Assembly (NCBI GenBank): GCA_029056365.1
Contig: JAIDBM010000212.1
Span: 1 to 10,114 of the forward strand
Reading direction: 5' to 3'
Origin: Muribaculaceae bacterium
Lineage (GTDB): Bacteria; Bacteroidota; Bacteroidia; Bacteroidales; Muribaculaceae
DNA length: 10,114 nt
Shown here: in pieces, positions 6,766-10,114 of the stretch
Layout of the letters: every line of letters starts with the position of its first letter
Numbering within the stretch: position 1 is the stretch's first letter
Translations under genes and position numbers: made by a program
The notes under the pieces: generated by a model
The model's input: the letters and a program-made list of their open reading frames with translations, nothing else
The model's database searches: none
Told to the model about the DNA's origin: nothing

Positions 6766-6773
6766 CAAATTTA
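6766..6773 (-). promoter_or_regulatory. Candidate -7 box of ter operon promoter
   Basis: The minus strand reads TAAATTTG, an exact match to the Bacteroidota TAnnTTTG box, about 160 nt before the first terD ATG. The surrounding 13 bp (TTGCAAATTTAGC on the plus strand) are identical to those upstream of the intact terD. No clear -33 TTTG is seen at the usual distance. If the box is used, the mRNA has a long leader. Confidence 0.45.
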
Positions 6774-6916
6774 GCGAATTTTTTACAGCTATCCTATATA
6801 TTATGCAATATTTCTTTTCACTACTTCATATTTTTTTCATTATTTGTCAACGAACGCAAATCAGACCGGCAAAACAAACTATTAGAGCCGATTCATAAAC
6901 ACGCATTTTTCTGAAA

Positions 6917-6948
6917 CTTGGCTATTTCGGAAATATTCACTAACTTCG
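6917..6948 (+). promoter_or_regulatory. Candidate promoter of MFS-recQ operon
   Basis: CTTG at 6917-6920 and TAACTTCG at 6941-6948 are separated by 20 nt. Each differs by one base from the Bacteroidota -33 (TTTG) and -7 (TAnnTTTG) elements, and the spacing is right. The start of transcription would fall near 6955, giving a leader of about 55 nt before the ATG at 7009. Confidence 0.6.
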
Positions 6949-7008
6949 CGGCATAAGAGCCAAAGGCCCTGGCCCGCGGTTACGCACCTTATCAACCAGC
7001 CTCAGATT

Positions 7009-8259
7009 ATGATAAATCCAAAACTTCCGACGAGGCTGCATTACGGTTTCATAATCGTAGGCTGCTGCTGCCTGATGATGGGCATCAACGTCGGACTCAC
7101 CTTCAGTTGCGCAGGCATATTCTATCAGCCTGTCAGCGCCGCACTTGGCGTTCCGGTAGGCGAATTCGGCATATATATGTCTGTGATGTACGTCACCTCC
7201 ACGCTCATGCTCTCCGTGGCCGGGGGAATGCTGGAACGGTGGAGCGCACGATGGCTTTTCACACTCAACTCGGCCCTGATGGGCTGCACGTTCGTGGCCA
7301 TGTCGCTGTTTACCCGCGTCTGGGAGTTCTACGTAGCCGGAGGCGTGCTCGGAGTCACGCTGGCATTCCTTCTATATCTCAGCTTTCCTACGCTTGTCAA
7401 CCGCTGGTTCAAGTCGCGCATCGGCATGATGATAGGCATATGCAGCGCCGCATCAGGCATAGGCGGCATGATTTTCAACCCCATGGCCGGATGGATAATC
7501 GCCAGCTATGGATGGCGATGGGGCTACGCTTCTTTCGGCCTGATTATTTTGCTAACGGTCACCCCCCTGCTCGCCATCCTGCTGCGCGACCGTCCACAGG
7601 ACATAGGGCTTCTTCCTTACGGAGAGAAGAATACAAGCGCCACCGCCCACGCCACAGCTCCGACAACAGCCTCCGGAACACCCTACTCCAAGGCACTCAG
7701 AATGCCTGCGTTCTATCTCACCCTGCTTTTCGCATTTCTGATGATGGGCGCATCCACTCTCAACCTGTTCATTCCCAACTATGTTACCGACCATGGCTTT
7801 TCGCTCGAACAGGCCTCGCTCACCGCTGCCGCCGTAATGGCGGGCGTCACCATCGGCAAGATTGCCCTCGGATACATCAACGACCGTAACTGTCTGGCCG
7901 GTGTTGCCGTCACCACACTCTCCGGCATCGGAGGCCTGCTGGCCATCATCGGCTGCGGCGGCTCGTTCCTGATGATTCTTTCGGGTGCCTTCCTTTTCGG
8001 ATGGGCCTACGCAGGTGTGACAGTGCAGTCGGCCATGCTCACGCGAACCATCTTCGGCTCGCGCGACTACGCCCGCATCTATTCCAACATATCAATAGCT
8101 CTCGCCGCCGGCGGAGCGCTCGCCTCCGGCGGATGGGGTCTTCTGGCCGATGCCACGTCGTTCAGCTTCACCTTCCTGGTCGGAGCGGCTGTGCTCGGAG
8201 TATGCGCCCTGGCAGGTGCGGCAGGCCTTATCCGCCGGCGCATGGCCGCCACCGAATAG
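7009..8259 (+). CDS. Major facilitator superfamily transporter (OFA/monocarboxylate-like)
   Basis: A 416-residue inner-membrane protein with the hydrophobic pattern of 12 transmembrane helices, the standard MFS length. The cytoplasmic loop between helices 2 and 3 carries GGMLERWSARW, a variant of the MFS signature GxxxDRxGRR. A long polar loop of about 35 residues (around 193-228, from RDRPQDIGLLPYGE through an Ala/Thr-rich stretch) separates the two six-helix halves. The RPQDIGLLPYG motif and the overall pattern resemble the oxalate:formate antiporter and monocarboxylate branch of MFS, so a small organic anion is the likely substrate, but the sequence alone does not show it. The ATG is the first in frame after the promoter, without a strong Shine-Dalgarno. 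It ends 18 nt before the helicase gene and probably shares its transcript. No direct link to the ter operon is visible. Confidence 0.85.
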   Translation: MINPKLPTRLHYGFIIVGCCCLMMGINVGLTFSCAGIFYQPVSAALGVPVGEFGIYMSVMYVTSTLMLSVAGGMLERWSARWLFTLNSALMGCTFVAMSLFTRVWEFYVAGGVLGVTLAFLLYLSFPTLVNRWFKSRIGMMIGICSAASGIGGMIFNPMAGWIIASYGWRWGYASFGLIILLTVTPLLAILLRDRPQDIGLLPYGEKNTSATAHATAPTTASGTPYSKALRMPAFYLTLLFAFLMMGASTLNLFIPNYVTDHGFSLEQASLTAAAVMAGVTIGKIALGYINDRNCLAGVAVTTLSGIGGLLAIIGCGGSFLMILSGAFLFGWAYAGVTVQSAMLTRTIFGSRDYARIYSNISIALAAGGALASGGWGLLADATSFSFTFLVGAAVLGVCALAGAAGLIRRRMAATE

Positions 8260-8277
8260 CAATCATACGGTTTCAAA

Positions 8278-10114
8278 ATGTCGCTCTGGAAAAGATTCAT
8301 AAATACAGTAGCCGGAACCGGGAATGCACCAGCTTCCTCCAAGGAAATCTCACACGATGCGTCACGCTATGGTTTTATCGATATAGAAGTAGGATTAAAC
8401 GACAATAAGATTCACGACATCGGGGCCGTACGCTGGGATGGCGCTGTGTTTCATTCATCCGACAGAAGAGAGCTGATGTCGTTTCTGAAGAATGTAGATT
8501 TCATATGCGGACACAACATTGTAAGGCATGACGCCAGATACCTGTTTGGCGACACGGCTCACGGACATCTGCTGGTAGACACTTTGTTTGTATCACCTCT
8601 GCTTTTTCCCGAACGGCCCTATCATCGATTGTTGAAAAACGACAAACTGGTCAGCGACCAGATGAACAATCCGGTAAACGACTGTGAAAAAGCACGCGAC
8701 CTGCTGATGGACGAAGTTGCCCGGTGGAACACACTCTCAGCAAGCATGCAGACAATATTCTCGACCCTGCTTACCGACTTCGATGAGTTTAAAGGATTTT
8801 TAGCCTTTGTAAACGCCCGGCCCGACAGCAAAGAGAATCTGGCCGGACTGATACACCAGGAGTTCCGTGGAAAAATCTGCGAGCATGCCGATATGGCGGA
8901 TGCCATTAGCCAGTCCCCCTGCGAGCTGGCATACGCACTGGCGCTGATAGCCACCACCGACCACCGTTCCATCACACCGGCATGGGTGCTGCACAATTAT
9001 CCGGGTGTGGAGAATCTGGTCCGGCAGCTACGGCACGCCAGATGTGCCGAAGGATGCCAATATTGCAACAGTAGTCTTGATGCACATGTTAATCTGAAGC
9101 AGTTTTTCGGCTTTGACGAATTCCGCACCTATGGAGGAGAAAAACTGCAGGAAGATGCCGTACGCGCGGCGATGGAACACAAATCGCTGCTGGCTATTTT
9201 CCCCACCGGCGGAGGAAAGTCTCTTACCTTCCAGTTGCCGGCCTTGATAGAAGGGCGCTCGGTACACGGACTCACCCTTGTTATCTCCCCACTGCAGTCG
9301 CTGATGAAAGACCAGGTTGACAATCTTGCCGAAAGAGGCATTACCGACGCCGTAACAATCAACGGTCTGCTTGACCCTCTCAGCCGGTCAGAGGCAATCC
9401 AGCGCGTGATGGACGGCGATGCATCGCTGTTGTACATCGCCCCTGAAATGCTCAGGTCGAAAACCATCGAGAGAATACTGATGGCACGACATATAGTACG
9501 CGTTGTAATCGATGAAGCACATTGTTTTTCCTCATGGGGCCAGGACTTCCGGGTCGACTATCTCTATATCGGCAAGTTTATCAGTCAGTATCAGAAGAAT
9601 AAAAAATGCCGGGAGCCAATATCTATATCCTGCTTCACCGCCACTGCAAAGCAAAAGGTGATACAGGACATCTGCGACTATTTCAAAACCACGCTCAATG
9701 TCGACTTGCAGATTTTTGCCTCATCGGCAGCACGTACCAACCTGCGCTATTCTGTAATCCATGCCGACACCGATGCCGACAAATACATGAAATTACGCTC
9801 ATTGATCAGCGAATCGTCTTGTCCGGCCATTGTGTATGTATCCCGTACCAAACGCACAAGACAACTGGCAGAGAAACTCACCCGCGACGGCTTCAAGGCT
9901 CTGCCATTCAACGGCAGAATGGATGCCGATGAAAAAATCGCCAGTCAGGATGCTTTCATGAACGACCGCGTGCGCATAATTGTGGCCACATCGGCTTTCG
10001 GAATGGGTGTCGACAAGAAAGATGTAGGGCTGGTAGTACACTACGACATCTCCGACTCACTGGAGAACTACGTTCAGGAAGCAGGGCGTGCCGGACGTGA
10101 CCCCAGTCTTCAGG
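8278..10114 (+). CDS. RecQ-family ATP-dependent DNA helicase with N-terminal DEDD exonuclease domain (3' end truncated)
   Basis: 612 codons are visible and the gene runs off the right edge. Residues about 30-145 resemble a DnaQ-like 3'-5' exonuclease: D35-x-E37 (FIDIEVG), GHNIVRHD with D85, and NNPVND with D135. A connector follows with C256-x3-C260-x2-C263. The helicase core then begins: LQ at 290-291, Walker A PTGGGKS (309-315), DEAH at 412-415 inside the RecQ-type DEAHCFSSWGQDFR, TAT at 454-456, motif V ATSAFGMGVD (570-579) and motif VI QEAGRAGR (600-607). RecQ proteins unwind DNA 3'-5' in recombination and fork repair, and a fused exonuclease is the Werner-protein layout. The RecQ zinc, winged-helix and HRDC parts, if present, lie outside the window. 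The ATG, 18 nt after the MFS gene with TTTCAAA before it, is the first in frame. Confidence 0.9.
   Translation, partial: MSLWKRFINTVAGTGNAPASSKEISHDASRYGFIDIEVGLNDNKIHDIGAVRWDGAVFHSSDRRELMSFLKNVDFICGHNIVRHDARYLFGDTAHGHLLVDTLFVSPLLFPERPYHRLLKNDKLVSDQMNNPVNDCEKARDLLMDEVARWNTLSASMQTIFSTLLTDFDEFKGFLAFVNARPDSKENLAGLIHQEFRGKICEHADMADAISQSPCELAYALALIATTDHRSITPAWVLHNYPGVENLVRQLRHARCAEGCQYCNSSLDAHVNLKQFFGFDEFRTYGGEKLQEDAVRAAMEHKSLLAIFPTGGGKSLTFQLPALIEGRSVHGLTLVISPLQSLMKDQVDNLAERGITDAVTINGLLDPLSRSEAIQRVMDGDASLLYIAPEMLRSKTIERILMARHIVRVVIDEAHCFSSWGQDFRVDYLYIGKFISQYQKNKKCREPISISCFTATAKQKVIQDICDYFKTTLNVDLQIFASSAARTNLRYSVIHADTDADKYMKLRSLISESSCPAIVYVSRTKRTRQLAEKLTRDGFKALPFNGRMDADEKIASQDAFMNDRVRIIVATSAFGMGVDKKDVGLVVHYDISDSLENYVQEAGRAGRDPSLQ

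Larger units (their letters stand above)
6605..7008. other. Divergent intergenic region between ter operon and MFS-recQ operon
   Basis: 404 nt without a supported gene. It is strongly AT-rich at about 6775-6860. It holds the candidate minus-strand promoter box near 6766, giving a leader of roughly 155 nt before the first terD, and the plus-strand promoter at 6917-6948. Small ATG-led frames exist on both strands, but none resembles a protein. I see no tRNA, riboswitch or terminator I can name. Confidence 0.7.

Noticed and set aside
7107..7889. A 260-codon plus-strand open frame overlapping the transporter
   Set aside because: It is Arg/His-rich and low in hydrophobics, the usual shadow of a GC-rich membrane-protein gene in another frame. 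The MFS frame is convincing.

Overview
The window looks like chromosomal DNA of a Bacteroidales bacterium. A gut lineage such as Muribaculaceae, Prevotella or Bacteroides is possible, but I cannot fix the genus. The signs are promoter boxes of the Bacteroidota type (TAnnTTTG near -7), gene starts preceded by A-rich stretches rather than strong Shine-Dalgarno sequences, and protein families common in that order.

Positions 6604 down to 1 (minus strand) hold one tightly packed operon of a Ter-type stress-response system. In transcription order it encodes a TerD paralogue broken by one in-frame stop codon, an intact TerD, a divergent TerD/TerZ-like protein, a short vWA (TerY-like) protein, a second short vWA protein, an AIM24-family protein, a longer TerY with a C-terminal eight-cysteine zinc ribbon, a PP2C-type phosphatase with an Ig-like N-terminal domain, and the first 28 codons of what looks like a protein kinase. 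The last three match the TerY-phosphorylation triad (TerY, PP2C, kinase) described by comparative genomics. Most gaps are 2 to 39 nt. The exceptions are a 147-nt gap with its own promoter box before the intact terD, and a gap with a 19-bp-arm hairpin between the two short vWA genes. The likely logic is that Ca2+-binding TerD proteins and MIDAS-type vWA proteins form a metal-dependent assembly, which the kinase and phosphatase switch. No TerC or TerB is visible here, and the operon continues past the left edge.

Positions 6605-7008 are a divergent promoter region. It has a TAAATTTG box serving the ter operon through a long leader, and a well-spaced CTTG-N20-TAACTTCG promoter for the plus-strand genes.

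Positions 7009-10114 (plus strand) hold a 12-TM major facilitator transporter. After 18 nt comes a RecQ-family helicase with an N-terminal DEDD-type exonuclease domain, a Werner-like layout. The helicase runs off the right edge after motif VI. Whether this pair works with the ter operon is unknown; adjacency across a divergent promoter is weak evidence.
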